In this document: piece by piece, positions 63,079 to 64,000 of the stretch
How the letters are laid out: each line of letters opens with the position of its first letter
How positions within the stretch are numbered: the first letter of the stretch is position 1
NCBI RefSeq assembly: GCF_000313135.1
Contig: NW_004457364.1
Location: 189,092 to 253,091 of the forward strand
DNA from: Acanthamoeba castellanii str. Neff
Taxonomy: Eukaryota > Discosea > Longamoebia > Acanthamoebidae
Length of the DNA: 64,000 bases
Direction: 5' to 3'
The notes under the pieces: generated by a model
Seen by the model: the letters and a program-made list of their open reading frames with translations, nothing else
Told to the model about the DNA's origin: nothing
Database searches by the model: none
Position numbers and translations under genes: made by a program

Positions 63079-64000
63079 ATGGAAGGCCAGGACGCACTGC
63101 AAGCTGAGCTGCAGCACAAGGAAAGGGAGGTGGAGCAAAAAGAAAGGGCGGCAGCACCAGCTGTACCGGAGCAGGTGGAGATATTGGCAGAAGGCGAAGA
63201 GGAGGAAGGAGGTGAGGTCGCCGGCCAGGGGTTGGCGGACGAGGCTGAAGAGGAGGCACTGAACAGCGGCAAGCCCGTCAAGCCACGAAAGCTCTCCAAT
63301 CTCGAGCGCAAGCTGCAGGCCCGTGCCGCCCGACAGGCACCACGAGGCCGGCCCGCCCCCTCCGCCACCGGCGAGCCGGCCGAGCCCACCGACCCCTCCC
63401 TCATGTACCCACCCATCCATTTATATTTTTTTTTGAATTATATTTAATTACATTTTGATTTGTGGCTATTATTTATTATTTATATATTTACAGATTTTTT
63501 TTCGTGTGAGTAGGAAGTCGTACAGGAGTTCGATCGTGATGGTGCCGCCGATCGAGGCGTGGCCGGCCCTCCAAGCCATCCGCCGCATTCACGACACCGG
63601 CTTCGTAAGGTAAACCTCGTCACGCAACCCACCACCAACCTCGCCGCGCGCCGTGTGCGGGACTTGACCGTTCTACATTGTCGTCATCGTCATCGTCAGA
63701 TGGCTGCCGCACGTGAATATGATCTACCCGTTCGTGCCCAACCAGCAGTTCCCGGAGGCCGCCCAGAAGCTCCGGTTCGTGTGGTGGTCCTTTGCTGACG
63801 ACGCCTGCTGGCCCTTCGGCCTCGGCCCAAATTGACATAGGTGGCGTGCGCAGCGAGGCCCTGGCGTCGTTCCCGGCCTTTCGGGTGCGACTGCGCGAGT
63901 TGAGTTTCTTCAAGCACCACCGAAGCTGGACCGTGTGGCTCAAGCCCGAGACCGAGGTAGAGCGCCTTTGCTTCATCTGGTCCTTCTCGCTCACCTTCGA
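63079..64000 (+). CDS. 2H phosphoesterase (2'-5' RNA ligase-like), truncated by window end
   Basis: The first visible coding part (MEGQDALQAELQHKEREVEQ, then acidic and PRKLSNLERKLQAR) is charged and disordered. Later exons give IVMVPPIEAWPALQAIRRIH and DTGFVR joined to WLPHVNMIYPFVP, then FPEAAQKLR, and ALASFPAFRVRLRELSFFKH with SWTVWLKPETE. The HVN (HxS/T-like) motif in 'PHVNMIYPFV' and the following pattern match the LigT-like 2H family acting on RNA 2',3'-cyclic or 2'-5' bonds. The second HxT motif lies beyond the window. An upstream exon may exist, because a 3' splice site (ttctgcag) lies just before 63059. Confidence 0.6.

Overview
The window looks like nuclear DNA of a free-living amoebozoan, most probably Acanthamoeba or a close relative. 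This is inferred from gene content and intron style, not from a marker sequence. Supporting points are very GC-rich codons, many short GT-AG introns filled with GTGTCG or CACACG simple repeats, a tightly packed two-strand gene layout, and an ergosterol-type sterol C-24 methyltransferase beside Ras/RGS signalling genes. There is no operon structure and no sign of a prokaryote. About 25 protein genes, 6 tRNA genes and several mobile elements are visible. Exon coordinates were traced by hand.

Layout. 1-1.9 kb: repeat-derived and C-rich DNA without a recognisable gene. 1.9-9.1 kb: a KxDL/BORC-type gene, then three paralogous calcineurin-like phosphoesterases in inverted arrangement that share a 12-nt microexon. 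9.2-16.4 kb: a small membrane-protein ORF built partly on an antisense copy of its neighbour, a RasGEF, and a membrane-anchored JmjC/cupin protein. 16.6-24.4 kb: serinc, a selenoprotein-F-like protein without a redox motif, a hypothetical gene, a tandem ubiquitin-like gene without a C-terminal di-glycine, a glycerophosphodiester phosphodiesterase and a MACROD-type macrodomain protein. 24.4-36 kb: Gemin3/DDX20-like helicase, WDR25-like WD40 protein with a tRNA-Gln in an intron, a hypothetical gene, a DNAJC12-like co-chaperone, an RGS protein with a CaaX tail, and a large hypothetical gene. 36-39.4 kb: tRNA-Gln, tRNA-Gly, sterol methyltransferase, tRNA-Gln, tRNA-Leu. 40.7-41.8 kb: 3' end of a Ty1/copia element with LTR. 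42-47.9 kb: NST1-like gene, lumazine synthase and an Mpv17-family gene that runs into an N gap flanked by an exact duplicate, probably an assembly artefact. 60.7-64 kb: Cys-rich/BRCT gene and a truncated 2H phosphoesterase.

The 48.5-60.7 kb stretch differs from the rest: almost no CpG, an excess of TG/CA, unrecognised spliced genes whose introns carry a 22-bp palindrome (core TTGTGTACATGTACACAA), a degraded copia element and a second copy of tRNA-Leu. Inside it lies a 4.7-kb DNA transposon (53212-57900) with near-perfect terminal inverted repeats. It carries a transposase-like gene, an unknown opposite-strand gene and three clusters of a 38-bp repeat, and it splits the reading frame of an unknown Cys-rich gene. 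In-frame TGA codons and the altered reverse-transcriptase motif (YINN) are what CpG deamination would produce, so this segment looks like old, methylated, decaying foreign or repetitive DNA inside an otherwise CpG-rich genome.

The host genes do not form one pathway. They cover lysosome positioning (KxDL), small-GTPase signalling (RasGEF, RGS), the ER (SELENOF-like, GDPD), RNA processing (DDX20, WDR25, tRNAs), riboflavin and sterol synthesis, and membrane proteins.
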